A stretch of 64,000 nucleotides of DNA from Chitinophagaceae bacterium. Lineage in GTDB: Bacteria > Bacteroidota > Bacteroidia > Chitinophagales > Chitinophagaceae. Shown piece by piece: positions 9,098 to 17,920 of the stretch. The stretch is taken from NCBI GenBank assembly GCA_016699815.1, contig CP065012.1, positions 2,170,001-2,234,000 of the forward strand, read 5' to 3'. Numbering within the stretch: the first letter of the stretch is position 1; the number at the start of each line of letters is the position of its first letter. The notes under the pieces are model-generated. The model was not told the origin of the DNA. It worked only from the letters and a program-made list of their open reading frames with translations, and did not search any database. Position numbers and translations under genes: made by a program.

Positions 9098-9681
9098 GAT
9101 TTCAAAAAAGTGATATGCCACATTCCCCTTAAATCGCCTGTCTTAAAATCGTATGCCATATCCAAAGGATAAAGCGTATTGATGGCTTTCCACACGGATG
9201 GTTGTATATCTTTGCTTTTACTACCATGACATGAAGCACACATTTGCTGCAACATGATTGGTTTGTAAAAATGAACTTCGCCATTTTTACTTTCCTCTGT
9301 TATTGGTTTTATAGAATCATTTATTATTCCCTGTTCTTTTAGTGAAGCAAATATTTTTACTATTCGCTCTTCTGCTGTATCGGGTTTATTCGCTGGATTT
9401 CTGTACTTCAAGGCCGTTCTTCTTATTGTTATGGAATCGGAAGCATAGATATTGGTGAGTGTATATGCCGCTGTTTGACAGTAAGGTACAGCGCCTTCAA
9501 AACCGGACTGACTGATTGCGGATTGCAGGGAATTTCGCAAGGTATCAAAGGTTTTCTTTACTATACTATTTCCCATTTTTGTATAATCTGATTTTATGCT
9601 ATCATTATTTTTATTGCTGTTGTTACAGGCAGTAAATAATGCAATTACCAGAATGCTGATATAAAAAATAGTACACTTCAT
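9085..9681 (-). CDS. Tll0287-like (DUF3365) haem lipoprotein
   Basis: A 198-residue exported protein. The N-terminal hydrophobic segment ends in LFTACNN, a lipobox. A single c-type haem motif, CASCHG, lies near residue 148, in the place expected for DUF3365/Tll0287-like sensor domains. It probably binds one haem in the periplasm. It is co-transcribed with the efflux genes, and a sensing or redox role is inferred only. Its 3' end runs into the inverted repeat that borders the four-helix-bundle gene. Confidence 0.8.
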   Translation of the reverse strand: MKCTIFYISILVIALFTACNNSNKNNDSIKSDYTKMGNSIVKKTFDTLRNSLQSAISQSGFEGAVPYCQTAAYTLTNIYASDSITIRRTALKYRNPANKPDTAEERIVKIFASLKEQGIINDSIKPITEESKNGEVHFYKPIMLQQMCASCHGSKSKDIQPSVWKAINTLYPLDMAYDFKTGDLRGMWHITFLKSIKN

Positions 9682-9693
9682 AATTCATAATAT

Positions 9694-10869
9694 TTAATTT
9701 TTAATTGTCACATTGGCCCCATCAAAAAGATTAATAAATCCATTTGTTACAATCACATCCCCTTCTTTTAACCCCACTGAAACAGCCACTTTGTTTTCAA
9801 ATTTTTTGGATATAGTAATATTTTGCAAAACAGCATTACCGTTTTTTACAAGATAAACCTGCGGTTGATTTTCTGAACCAACAGTAACAGCGGCAGGAAT
9901 TACTATGCCTTGTTCAGGTGTATCATTTCTCAAATTCAATTTGCCAAACATGCCCGATTTAATGGCCAGGTTTGAAACATTATTCACGGTAAACTGAACA
10001 GGAAATGAATTGCCGGCATTTGCTTTGCTTCCTATCAAAGAAGTTTTTCCCTGTAGCTTAATTTCAGGAGCTGCATCTGCAATAATTTCGTAACTGTTTT
10101 TGTAATCAAATAATTTTAAATCGTTTTCGGGAACAGTAACCGTAAATCTTAACTGGCTTATATCTGTAACCTGCAGCAATGGAATGCCGGGCGATGCAAA
10201 AGCGCCAACCTCACTTAGCTTGGCAGTTACCACACCGTTGAAAGGTGCGTAAACAGTGGTTTTATTTAGTTGTGCTATAATGCTTGCCCGCAAGGCTTGT
10301 GCATTTTTAAGCGATGATTTTTGCATAATAGTACTACGTTGATTTTTTGCAGTTTGCAATTGCAACTCCGCTTTTTCTAATTGAATTCCCTGGATGGCAT
10401 CTGCCGCAACAAGAATTTTATAACGCCTTACATCATCCTCCAACCCATTTATTTGTATTTGATTTGCCTGTAATTGAATGTCAACTTCCGAAGTGATATT
10501 TTGTATCTGTACATTTACCGTGTTCAACTGCTGGTTCAGCAAAGCATCATCCAATTTAATTAGTGCCTGCCCTTTTTTTACATTGCTGCCGGCATCCACA
10601 TAAATTGCATTTATTTTTCCCTGTACTTCAGCACTGAGTTTGGTTTCTTTATTTGGTTCAAATGTGCCTGTATAAAAATATACGGCATCAATACTTTCTA
10701 ATTTTATTGTTTGAGCCTGCACATTAATGGCCTGCTCTTTATTATATTGATACACTTTTTGTTGAGTTGCATTCTTATTTGTTTTAAGGCGAATAGCGAT
10801 AGTTGCTACCAACAACAAAGGGATTAAAATATATAAAATCCTTTTCCAGGTGATTGACTTTTTTTTCAT
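9694..10869 (-). CDS. RND efflux periplasmic adaptor (membrane fusion protein)
   Basis: A 391-residue adaptor linking the inner-membrane pump to the outer-membrane channel. One N-terminal membrane segment is followed by a lipoyl-like half (EVQGKINAIYVDAGSNVKKG), a coiled-coil hairpin around residues 110-190 rich in Gln and Leu, the second lipoyl half (TTVYAPFNGVVTAKL), and C-terminal beta-barrel domains. It is 11 bp from the TolC-like gene. The order outer-membrane factor, adaptor, (insert), pump is typical of Bacteroidota RND operons. Confidence 0.93.
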   Translation of the reverse strand: MKKKSITWKRILYILIPLLLVATIAIRLKTNKNATQQKVYQYNKEQAINVQAQTIKLESIDAVYFYTGTFEPNKETKLSAEVQGKINAIYVDAGSNVKKGQALIKLDDALLNQQLNTVNVQIQNITSEVDIQLQANQIQINGLEDDVRRYKILVAADAIQGIQLEKAELQLQTAKNQRSTIMQKSSLKNAQALRASIIAQLNKTTVYAPFNGVVTAKLSEVGAFASPGIPLLQVTDISQLRFTVTVPENDLKLFDYKNSYEIIADAAPEIKLQGKTSLIGSKANAGNSFPVQFTVNNVSNLAIKSGMFGKLNLRNDTPEQGIVIPAAVTVGSENQPQVYLVKNGNAVLQNITISKKFENKVAVSVGLKEGDVIVTNGFINLFDGANVTIKN

Positions 10870-10880
10870 GTCGGTGATAA

Positions 10881-12206
10881 TTAATTTCCAATTTTTATTT
10901 GATTCGTTAGTTTTTTGAGTTCCAAATCAGCCTTCAAATAATCTACCACTGCCGACAGGTAATTTTGCTGGGCTTCCCGTAAAGCAGTATCAGCCAGCAA
11001 AACATCTGTTAAAGAAGCCGTTCCCTGTTTTTGCTGAAGTACAGTTTGTTCATATATCGTTTGGGCCAGCTTAATTTGAGAACGGTTTGTTTCAATAGAT
11101 TTTTGTGCAACTGCCATTTGCCGCTTTGCGTTATGGGTTTGCATAGCATTTTGTTCGGCAACCAATTGTACCTGCAATTCACTATTTCTTATTTCCAATT
11201 TTTTCTGACTTATTTTTCGTTGGGTTACTGTACCATTAAATAATGGATAGCTTATTTGAATACCTGCAAAACCAATGGGGTAGAATTTTAAAAAATCATT
11301 GGGCTGTTTGTCGTAGCCAAAACCGGTTTTGCCATACGTTCCAAAAAGTGAGACCGAAGGAAGCTTACTCTTTTTCAATGTATTTAACTCACTCAGCAAC
11401 AATTTGGATTGTGTATTTGCCAGGCGAATTTCTGTTGTCGGAGTACTTGAATATTCATTACTCTTTTCGTAGAGAATTTCCTGCTCAATTTCCATGTTTT
11501 GGTCAAGGGAGATTCCCATTGCAAATTTCAATGCATTTATTACCTGCTCATATTTGCTGGTCACTGATTCTTTTTGTGTTTCAAGCTGTTTTTTTTGCAA
11601 TTGAACCTTGCTCACATCTGCACCCTTTGCCATCAGTTGTTCTTTTAGCAATTGCATATTTTTTAATAGTCTGGATGTGTTCACTATATTACTGTCAATA
11701 AATGCTAATTGCCTGAGTAAAAGTTGTCCGTTGTAATAGAGATTTGAAATATCAAAATAAATTTGTTCTTCTGTTTTTTGCAATTGCAAATCGCTTAGCT
11801 CTGTTGCAATTTTAGCTGTTTGTATAGCCCCAAACACCTGCGGATTATACAATGGCATTGTTAACTGCAAATTGGCATTGATGTTATGCGGCACACCAAA
11901 TTGTGTTTCTTTAAAAGCGCCTGCAGGACCGCCAAAAATAGATGCAGGCATTAACTGTGTTGGCAAATCGGTAAAATATTTATAATCTGCATTGGCTGAT
12001 ATTTTAGGAATCAGGTTAGCTTTTGCTTCCATTTTTCTTTGCTGGCTTATCGCAATATTGTTTCTGCTCATTTGCAAAGCTTTGTTGTAAACCTGTGCAG
12101 TATCAATGCACTGTTGCAAGGACCATACCTGTGCCTGTACTGCGGTAAACCCTGTTACAGTAAGCAGTAGAACCAAAAATTGTTTGCGAATGTTCACTAA
12201 CTTCAT
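10881..12206 (-). CDS. TolC-family outer membrane efflux protein
   Basis: A 441-residue protein with a signal peptide ending near VQAQ. Two repeated long-helix regions are rich in Gln, Ala and Leu (about 40-240 and 270-440), as in the TolC family. It forms the outer-membrane exit duct of the RND system and lies directly upstream of the adaptor. Length and spacing are normal. Confidence 0.93.
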   Translation of the reverse strand: MKLVNIRKQFLVLLLTVTGFTAVQAQVWSLQQCIDTAQVYNKALQMSRNNIAISQQRKMEAKANLIPKISANADYKYFTDLPTQLMPASIFGGPAGAFKETQFGVPHNINANLQLTMPLYNPQVFGAIQTAKIATELSDLQLQKTEEQIYFDISNLYYNGQLLLRQLAFIDSNIVNTSRLLKNMQLLKEQLMAKGADVSKVQLQKKQLETQKESVTSKYEQVINALKFAMGISLDQNMEIEQEILYEKSNEYSSTPTTEIRLANTQSKLLLSELNTLKKSKLPSVSLFGTYGKTGFGYDKQPNDFLKFYPIGFAGIQISYPLFNGTVTQRKISQKKLEIRNSELQVQLVAEQNAMQTHNAKRQMAVAQKSIETNRSQIKLAQTIYEQTVLQQKQGTASLTDVLLADTALREAQQNYLSAVVDYLKADLELKKLTNQIKIGN

Positions 12207-12218
12207 TGGTCAAATTTT

Positions 12219-12506
12219 TTATTTGATGAGTAATAGCTGGCTATCCTCTATTCCTTTTACCGAATGTTTTATCATCGGCTCAATATTTGCATAGTCGCCG
12301 GGCAATAAAATTTCTTTTATTCCTCTTTCATTTTCAAAAACCACTTCTCCTGTTACACAAACTAAAAGGGCAGGTGTTTTTGTTGTATGTTCTTTTAATA
12401 ATTGGTTATTCAAAATCTGAATAGCCGTTATATTTCCTTCTGCTGCTTTAAAATGAGGGATAGCAGAAACGGGTTTTAGTTTTGTATGCAAATCTTTTAT
12501 GTTCAT
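12219..12506 (-). CDS. Small cupin-like protein
   Basis: A 95-residue single-domain beta-rich protein. The segment LVCVTGEVVFENE and the later LLPGDYANIEPMIKHSV follow the cupin pattern, with one conserved His near residue 81. It overlaps the upstream gene by 4 bp and is part of the efflux operon. The function is unknown; small cupins of this kind often bind a metal or ligand. Confidence 0.7.
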   Translation of the reverse strand: MNIKDLHTKLKPVSAIPHFKAAEGNITAIQILNNQLLKEHTTKTPALLVCVTGEVVFENERGIKEILLPGDYANIEPMIKHSVKGIEDSQLLLIK

Positions 12507-12976
12507 TCAAAATAGTTTTCAAAGGTCAAAAGGTAGCCCTGCATTTCTTTCAGGATTTCAGCATCCTTGCTTTCAGCTTTTAGTTTCTCCAATTGGCCTT
12601 TTATCGGAATTAAAAAATTATGTAACTGGTTATGAGACTCTCCTTTCATTGTACACTTGGCAAAAATGGTTTTAAACTCTACCTGTAGCGAATCATAAAG
12701 TTTTTCAACTTCAACTTTACCTGTAATACCATTCTGCACAAGCGATGACATATTGTTGATGCCTTTTATGGTTTCGGGGTTGGCCTTCCATTTTTTCCCA
12801 TTATCCAACTGAACTTTGGCGGCAGTTTCTTCATGTTCACCTTTGTTGTCCATTTGCTCATCTTTCATTTCTGATTGCTGGTGATTGTCATGACTTCCCT
12901 CTTTCTTGCTTTCCTGATTATTGCAGGCAACAAATACAAGAAGTACAACAGGTAGTAATAATTGAAATCGTTTCAT
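12503..12976 (-). CDS. His-rich lipoprotein of unknown function
   Basis: A 157-residue exported protein with a lipobox (FVACNNQ) at its N-terminus. Residues 29-50 are rich in His, Asp and Glu (for example HDNHQQ and GEHEE), suggesting metal binding. The remainder is predicted helical. It sits between a membrane protein and a cupin in the efflux operon, so a periplasmic metal or stress role is plausible. No family was recognised with confidence. Confidence 0.75.
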   Translation of the reverse strand: MKRFQLLLPVVLLVFVACNNQESKKEGSHDNHQQSEMKDEQMDNKGEHEETAAKVQLDNGKKWKANPETIKGINNMSSLVQNGITGKVEVEKLYDSLQVEFKTIFAKCTMKGESHNQLHNFLIPIKGQLEKLKAESKDAEILKEMQGYLLTFENYFE

Positions 12977-13367
12977 TTTTTGAAATTGTTTTATGTATTA
13001 ATAAATAAGATGCACCAGCAATGAATACTGTTAACCCAATACGAAACAACATTGCATTTACGGTTTTCGTTTCGTACAAGCCGCCATTGTTAATGTGTAT
13101 CCTTAAACCTATAAAAGCGGCAACAAGAATAAATACAGAGACGGCTAATAGCCAAACTGACCACTTTTTCATTTTTAATGAACCATACGCAGCCACCAGG
13201 TACAAAATACTACTGATGAAATTTGCCCACACAACAAGTGGTACATAGTTGCCTTCTTTAGCCCTGATACCAAACAGGTCGAAGATTACAGAGCCGCTTA
13301 GAAACAGGGTTAGAGAACCAAACAGAAACAGTACTACGGCCATTATTATAATAAATGTTCGTTTCAT
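12918..13367 (-). CDS. Small integral membrane protein, C-terminus possibly frameshifted
   Basis: Four hydrophobic segments are visible, near residues 5-27, 45-65, 73-92 and 108-126. The frame then runs 58 bp into the next gene through an odd Cys-rich tail (TTCCTSCICC). Adding one A to the run near 12976 would end the protein at about TISKK with an ATGA overlap to the next start. That looks more natural, so a one-base deletion (real or sequencing) is suspected. The function is unknown. Confidence 0.65.
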   Translation of the reverse strand: MKRTFIIIMAVVLFLFGSLTLFLSGSVIFDLFGIRAKEGNYVPLVVWANFISSILYLVAAYGSLKMKKWSVWLLAVSVFILVAAFIGLRIHINNGGLYETKTVNAMLFRIGLTVFIAGASYLLIHKTISKNETISIITTCCTSCICCLQ

Positions 13368-13377
13368 ATTTTATGGT

Positions 13378-13959
13378 TCATATTTTAATTAAAGTCAAAA
13401 TACTATCCATCAGTCTATTTCCTTTTTTCTTAACATCAAATGAAAAATCAGTCATTCTCCATTGTAACATGTGGAGCCGGAAACTACCCATAATGATGTG
13501 TAATAAATCCTCGGCGGGAGCTGATGTTTCAAACACTCCCTCTAACTGTCCCTGCTTAATAACCGGCAGAAGATGCTTTCTTTTCGTTGCCATTATCTGC
13601 ATAATAGCAGCATTTATTTTTTTACTTTCTTCCAGCAAGCCTTCTGAAAATACCGCAACCAAAAAATGAGGATGTTTTTCAAAATAAGCAAACTGGTTAT
13701 TGAATACTGCTTTCAGTTTTTCCACAGGGTCATCTAATTTTTCAACACAGGCAGTAAGCCGTTTATCCATATCGGCAGCAAGGTATTGAAGCATGGTAAC
13801 GATGATTTCTTCTTTTCCTTTAAAATGGCGGTACAGGGCACTCTCCGCAAAGCCCATTTTTGCAGCAAGGTTTTTTGTTGTAAGTCCTGCAAGACCTGAT
13901 TCCGTGAGAATTTCACCTGCAGCTTCAATAATTTCTAATTGACGTACTTTAATTTCCAT
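13378..13959 (-). CDS. TetR-family transcriptional regulator
   Basis: About 193 residues from the ATG at 13959; an upstream Met at 13980 is in frame but less likely. The N-terminal HTH is GLTTKNLAAKMGFAESALYR, followed by HFKGKEE, a clear TetR signature. It sits inside the efflux operon. A palindromic operator at 14974-14995 overlaps the operon promoter, so it probably represses the whole set and is released by an inducer. Confidence 0.92.
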   Translation of the reverse strand: MEIKVRQLEIIEAAGEILTESGLAGLTTKNLAAKMGFAESALYRHFKGKEEIIVTMLQYLAADMDKRLTACVEKLDDPVEKLKAVFNNQFAYFEKHPHFLVAVFSEGLLEESKKINAAIMQIMATKRKHLLPVIKQGQLEGVFETSAPAEDLLHIIMGSFRLHMLQWRMTDFSFDVKKKGNRLMDSILTLIKI

Positions 13960-14007
13960 TACATTTATTTTTTTGAACAATCAGTTTAAACCTGCCACTG
14001 TTTCAAA

Positions 14008-14487
14008 TTATTGTTTGTTAAGAAATGCAGAATACATCCAAACTAATTTTTCCTGCATCCTGATATAGTCACTCATTAAAGCGTTGGTTCCTTCATCACC
14101 GGCTTCGTCTGATAAAGAAAGTAATTCCCGTTGCAATAGAATTACAGTTTGAAAAGAGTTTAAAATTTCCTTAACCGCTGTAATGCCATCCGATACCTTG
14201 GTGCTCTCAGCAATTTTTGAAGTTTTTTTATAATCAGAATAATTGTGATTGGGCGAATGACCTAGGGTTAAAATTCTTTCGGCGACCTCATCAACTTTCA
14301 ACAATAAATCGTTATACAGTTCTTCAAATTTTAAATGGAGTTCAAAAAACTTGTCTCCTTTAATATTCCAGTGGTAGCCTCTTGTGTTTTGATAAAAAAG
14401 AGAATAGTTAGCCAGTAATGTATTCAATTTTTCGGCTAATTGTGCTGCTTTGGCGTCATCAAGTCCAATTGCATTTAAATTTTTCAT
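14008..14487 (-). CDS. dps: Dps-family ferritin-like DNA-protection protein
   Basis: A 159-residue Dps/miniferritin. The ferroxidase segment reads YHWNIKGDKFFELH near residues 38-51, followed by FEELY and DEVAERI, the conserved His, Asp and Glu set. Dps stores iron and protects DNA against peroxide in the cytoplasm. Its place in a TetR-controlled efflux operon suggests a combined stress-resistance module. Confidence 0.92.
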   Translation of the reverse strand: MKNLNAIGLDDAKAAQLAEKLNTLLANYSLFYQNTRGYHWNIKGDKFFELHLKFEELYNDLLLKVDEVAERILTLGHSPNHNYSDYKKTSKIAESTKVSDGITAVKEILNSFQTVILLQRELLSLSDEAGDEGTNALMSDYIRMQEKLVWMYSAFLNKQ

Positions 14488-14543
14488 ATTGCGATTTTTT
14501 AAGTTTTACTATTGATTGTTACAATCTTATTTATTACATCACA

Positions 14544-14957
14544 TTAAACTGTGTTGCCAAGTCTCATTTTATAAAAAGAAATACCCAGCCATATTACAGA
14601 AGCTGTCATGGCAATAGCGCCTATTAACACTAAAGCAGGAGGAAGGCCAAAATATACTTCTGATAAAATACCAATCGGCATCAGTAACCCCGTTAGGGCA
14701 AGCCAGGAAATAGCCTTTACACTTTTAAGTTTATCTCTAAAGCGCAGTAGCAAATAGCCTATTAGAATATTCAGGAAGGCAAAGAGGTTGCCATGCACAT
14801 GGGCTAACCTGCTTTCAAAGTGTTTTCCAGTACTATAAGAGTTTACCCACTCTGCTTTGCCGGGTGCAAAATCCCTTAAATAAATTAAGAGGAACCCGTA
14901 AGCCATAAAAGCCCCCATTGTAAGGAACCCGATGGCGATGTTATTTTTTCCGTTCAT
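14544..14957 (-). CDS. Four-helix integral membrane protein with conserved His
   Basis: A 137-residue first gene of the efflux operon. Hydrophobic helices lie near residues 7-25, 53-72, 80-100 and 107-127, and HVHGNLFAFLNILIG opens the second helix. The His pattern resembles single-subunit haem-copper-oxidase-like or quinol-binding small membrane proteins, but I cannot assign a function. It starts about 17 bp downstream of the TetR operator. Confidence 0.75.
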   Translation of the reverse strand: MNGKNNIAIGFLTMGAFMAYGFLLIYLRDFAPGKAEWVNSYSTGKHFESRLAHVHGNLFAFLNILIGYLLLRFRDKLKSVKAISWLALTGLLMPIGILSEVYFGLPPALVLIGAIAMTASVIWLGISFYKMRLGNTV

Positions 14958-14973
14958 GATTTTAGTTTTAATG

Positions 14974-14995
14974 TTTGTGAATGTTCACTCACAAA
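14974..14995. promoter_or_regulatory. TetR-type operator
   Basis: TTTGTGA-n8-TCACAAA is a perfect 7-bp inverted repeat with an inner GTGAA/TTCAC palindrome. It overlaps the -7 box at 14992-14999. The TetR gene of the operon is the likely ligand. Confidence 0.7.
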
Positions 14996-15020
14996 TATAG
15001 TTGCGCTTTTTACCGGGATA
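14992..15020 (-). promoter_or_regulatory. Promoter of the efflux operon (-7 box TATATTTG)
   Basis: The minus strand has TATATTTG at 14999-14992, an exact TAnnTTTG box. The -33 region about 20 bases upstream is only a weak match. It reads into the 14957 gene. Confidence 0.6.
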
Positions 15021-15309
15021 AGTAACCTTTGTTACATTGAACCATGATTTTGGTCAGATTTACATTTTTTTAGAAATTTCATTTTGGCGAAAATCTTCTT
15101 ATGTGGTGGAAAATTGGCTCTTATGGGATTTGCTTTTCTGTTGGCCTGTGCGGTTGGGCAAACCCTCAATGTACCAATATGGGCAGGAATTAAAAATGGC
15201 TTTGTATCGAGGTTTTGTTTGTCTTACAATGTGCTAAAAATAGCGTGGGGTCGGGTGGCAAAGTCATGGGTGATTGTATATGTGTAGGATGCTCAATAGG
15301 GTGACACAT
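15021..15309. other. Non-coding leader of cassette 3
   Basis: I see no gene here. The right part (about 15250-15309) shares the tail seen in other shell leaders (GCAAAGTCATGG, then GTAGGATGCTCAATAGGGTG). The middle holds a weak relative of the B element near 15130-15165. Confidence 0.5.
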
Positions 15310-15500
15310 AACGACCAAGTATTGCCGCAGATGGGATATTTGATGCTGTGTCTGCCCGCAACTGCAGTCGAATAATGATTAAAAGTACAAGTTAACAACT
15401 AACTGCCCAGCAGAATTCTGTCAAGCCAGGATGCAGTATAATAGCGATTTGCAGCTGATTGTTCTTCCGTCAAGCCCCATTTGTCGGCAATACATTTGTT
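15310..15500 (-). repeat. attC-like site 3 (191 bp)
   Basis: Arms AGTATTGCCGCAGATGGG and CCCATTTGTCGGCAATAC. Own site of cassette 4, whose ends are GTTATGTGCA and TGCACATAAC (17648-17657). Confidence 0.83.
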
Positions 15501-15537
15501 ATGTGCACACCCTTCTTAAAAGGCTTTGCTTTCCTGT

Positions 15538-16710
15538 TTAATGTAAGTAAAAGTATTCATTTATGGTTTCATCAAGCCTGTTTGATAAAAGTTTAAAGTT
15601 GTCTTGTGTTGGTTTTAAGTTTACAAACTTTCCAATAATCTTACTTCTTTTAAATAGTATGATTGTGTTATCAACTTGTTGATTTATTTTACTATCTCTA
15701 ATGTCAGAATCTGTATCAGAAAAAGAAGGGACAAAAGTTAGTGCTGTTTTTTCAAGTTTTAATTCTATTCCCAAATTTTCTAATTCTTTTTCCCTATTAA
15801 CCTTGCTATAGTTTGATTCATTACCGTAAACAAAATAAACTTTCAGGTATTTTTCCCGCTTTTTGCTTTCAGATTCCAAAAATGTAAGCCATTCTTTTAT
15901 ATCCTTCCAATTGGGATTGTTACCAACAAAGTATAGAATACCATGATACCACCCATACTTACAAATAGGGCAGGCCTTACTTCCTTTATCAGGCCCCCAT
16001 GCATGGAATGGCGTAAAAGAAAATACATCTTCACCTATATTTTTTCCCGAATTGATTCCAATTGTGTTTTTTATAGGATAGTTAGGAATGTTTAACCCAA
16101 GAATGATGTTTCTTTCCCCAACTAACAGAGAATCTTTTTGTTTAACCATCGTTACAACTCCACTTCCTGTACGGTTTTCCATTTTTTTTCTATAGGCTGT
16201 TGTCAGCAATTTATCATCATCAAATACAACATCGTCAATATAGTACTCATTAATTTCGTTAGGTTCTTTAATGGTCATATGTATGTGAGCTGGGAAATCC
16301 CTTGTAGGATATTTACCTGGCCTTACAGTGTATATAAAATATCTCCCTGATGAATCAGTTTTTACCCACCCACGAATATATCCGTGAGTTTGCCCTTTTT
16401 CATTTGGCGGCATACTCCGTTTTTCCATGGGTTTATGTACATACCTTCCTTCTATGTTTGTCTGATAGTAGTATATAAGAACATTTGGTGCTGGTGTTAT
16501 CCCATCTTGATGATATGCTATTCCCGTAAGTAGAATTTTTTGCCCGTTCTGAGTCCAACCGGAACTTGTATCAACAGCACTAATTGCCTTTGTAATACCA
16601 TTAAAAGTAAACTCACTATTTTCAAAATTTCCGCCAACCCTTTGTCCTTTACAGCTTAGTAATATGGAAGTTGCTAAAAAAAGAAAAAATGTTCTTGTTC
16701 CCATTGCCAA
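15538..16710 (-). CDS. Lipoprotein with intradiol-dioxygenase-like and thioredoxin-like domains
   Basis: A 390-residue exported protein with a lipobox near SILLSCKGQ. Residues 45-190 resemble the intradiol ring-cleavage dioxygenase fold (ILLTGIAYHQDG, IRGWVKTDSSGRYFIYTVRPG, PAHIHMTI). Residues 200-390 look thioredoxin-like, beginning near KACPICKYG with a CxxC pair. The fusion suggests a cell-surface or periplasmic redox protein. True dioxygenase activity is doubtful because I cannot place all four iron ligands. It is co-oriented with a LytTR regulator upstream. Confidence 0.72.
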   Translation of the reverse strand: MAMGTRTFFLFLATSILLSCKGQRVGGNFENSEFTFNGITKAISAVDTSSGWTQNGQKILLTGIAYHQDGITPAPNVLIYYYQTNIEGRYVHKPMEKRSMPPNEKGQTHGYIRGWVKTDSSGRYFIYTVRPGKYPTRDFPAHIHMTIKEPNEINEYYIDDVVFDDDKLLTTAYRKKMENRTGSGVVTMVKQKDSLLVGERNIILGLNIPNYPIKNTIGINSGKNIGEDVFSFTPFHAWGPDKGSKACPICKYGWYHGILYFVGNNPNWKDIKEWLTFLESESKKREKYLKVYFVYGNESNYSKVNREKELENLGIELKLEKTALTFVPSFSDTDSDIRDSKINQQVDNTIILFKRSKIIGKFVNLKPTQDNFKLLSNRLDETINEYFYLH

Positions 16711-16773
16711 ATATTTTTAAGCAAATCTCATTATTAGATCACTGTAAATCAAATTATATGTTGCAAAATGAGG

Positions 16774-17622
16774 TTATTTTGTTGTCAAGCGATGAGTTTT
16801 ATTAAACAGATTTTTAAAATCCGTTGCAAAATTTCTGCTAACCCGAAGTTGTACATTATTTTTCATTGTTAAATCATAATCCCCATTAAGCCTTGTGGTG
16901 TAGGAACTAACCATTTCAATATTGACAATGGTGGATTTATGTACCCTTACAAATTTTTCGGGGTTTAATGTAATTGAAATAGACCTCAATGTCGCATTAT
17001 ACAGGTGTTTTTTGCCTTCAAGGTGAATATTGATATAAGGTGGGTTTGCTGAAAAATACAATATCTCTGATACGGTGATATTCTGTTTTTTATTGCCATC
17101 AGTTACTAAGATAGTGCTAATAAAGTGGTTTGTCGAACTCTCGTTTTGTACTTCAGAACCGGGAACTGCCAATATCGCTTTTTTGTAAAAAAACTGAAAA
17201 ATCAATACCGGAATGGAGTATATTATGGCTAACAGGTATAAATGTTCTGATAAAGCATATCTGAATGTTTGTTGAAATGCAAAAGTGTGATAATAAAATA
17301 TCTTGGATATTGTCCAAACTGAAAACGGAAATGCAATCAAATGAACAAAAATGGGTAAAAGAATTATTGTTATATGAAAATATAATTGCTTAGTTATTTT
17401 CCATCTGACAGCAAGATATTGTGAAAATAATAAAGGTGCAAAAAGCCACCAAAATGAACTGAACATAAATGATTCGGAAAAATAGAATGACGAATTTTTC
17501 AATTCTGACCGTAAAAAGTCTTGCATCAATGTAAGTACGATAAAAGCTAATACAAGCAGTGTCAAGACAAAAGCAATTCTCTTGTCTGTTTTACTAAATT
17601 GTATTGGCAAAATTCTGTTCAT
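16774..17622 (-). CDS. LytTR-family DNA-binding membrane regulator
   Basis: About 282 residues from ATG 17622; the frame is open further into site 4 but that part is repeat DNA. Four membrane helices lie in the N-terminal half. The C-terminal 100 residues form a LytTR domain (ILYFSANPPYINIHLEGKKH, FVRVHKSTIVNIEMV). It probably senses a membrane signal and controls its neighbour or remote genes. There is no receiver domain, as in other membrane LytTR proteins of Bacteroidota. Confidence 0.9.
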   Translation of the reverse strand: MNRILPIQFSKTDKRIAFVLTLLVLAFIVLTLMQDFLRSELKNSSFYFSESFMFSSFWWLFAPLLFSQYLAVRWKITKQLYFHITIILLPIFVHLIAFPFSVWTISKIFYYHTFAFQQTFRYALSEHLYLLAIIYSIPVLIFQFFYKKAILAVPGSEVQNESSTNHFISTILVTDGNKKQNITVSEILYFSANPPYINIHLEGKKHLYNATLRSISITLNPEKFVRVHKSTIVNIEMVSSYTTRLNGDYDLTMKNNVQLRVSRNFATDFKNLFNKTHRLTTK

Positions 17623-17654
17623 ACTATTTGGGAGTGTCCGACAGGGTTGCACAT

Positions 17655-17842
17655 AACGTTCGAGTATTTGCGAAGGCAGGGAATTCATTGATTGTCCAGC
17701 CCGGTACAAATGCCAAATTGAAAATATGTTGTTGAAGTTAAGAACTAAAGCTGAACATTGAACGTCGAGCCCGAACCGCTGCTGATGCTTGCAAATAGCT
17801 GAAGTTACATTGTCCAGCCCTGCTTTTGCAAATACTTTTGTT
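17655..17842 (-). repeat. attC-like site 4 (188 bp)
   Basis: Arms GAGTATTTGCGAAGGCAGGG and CCCTGCTTTTGCAAATAC. Own site of cassette 5 (ends GTTGGCAGAA and TTCTGCCAAC at 18965-18974). Confidence 0.83.
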
Positions 17843-17920
17843 GGCAGAAGTATGGCAAAGATTATAATTTGCTAAAGGAAGCAGGCGGTTAATTGTCCGC
17901 CCGCAACCTTTTGTAAACTT

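Noticed and set aside
11243..11701. 152-codon plus-strand frame inside the TolC gene
   Set aside because: It overlaps a well-supported gene on the other strand, and its composition looks like an antisense shadow.
17623..17709. N-terminal extension of the LytTR gene to 17709
   Set aside because: The extra codons lie in site 4 and translate repeat sequence also found at site 5. The Met at 17622 fits the membrane domain start.
17887..17910. GC-rich inverted repeat as a terminator of cassette 5
   Set aside because: The stem is fair but no T run follows on the minus strand, so an intrinsic terminator is not supported.
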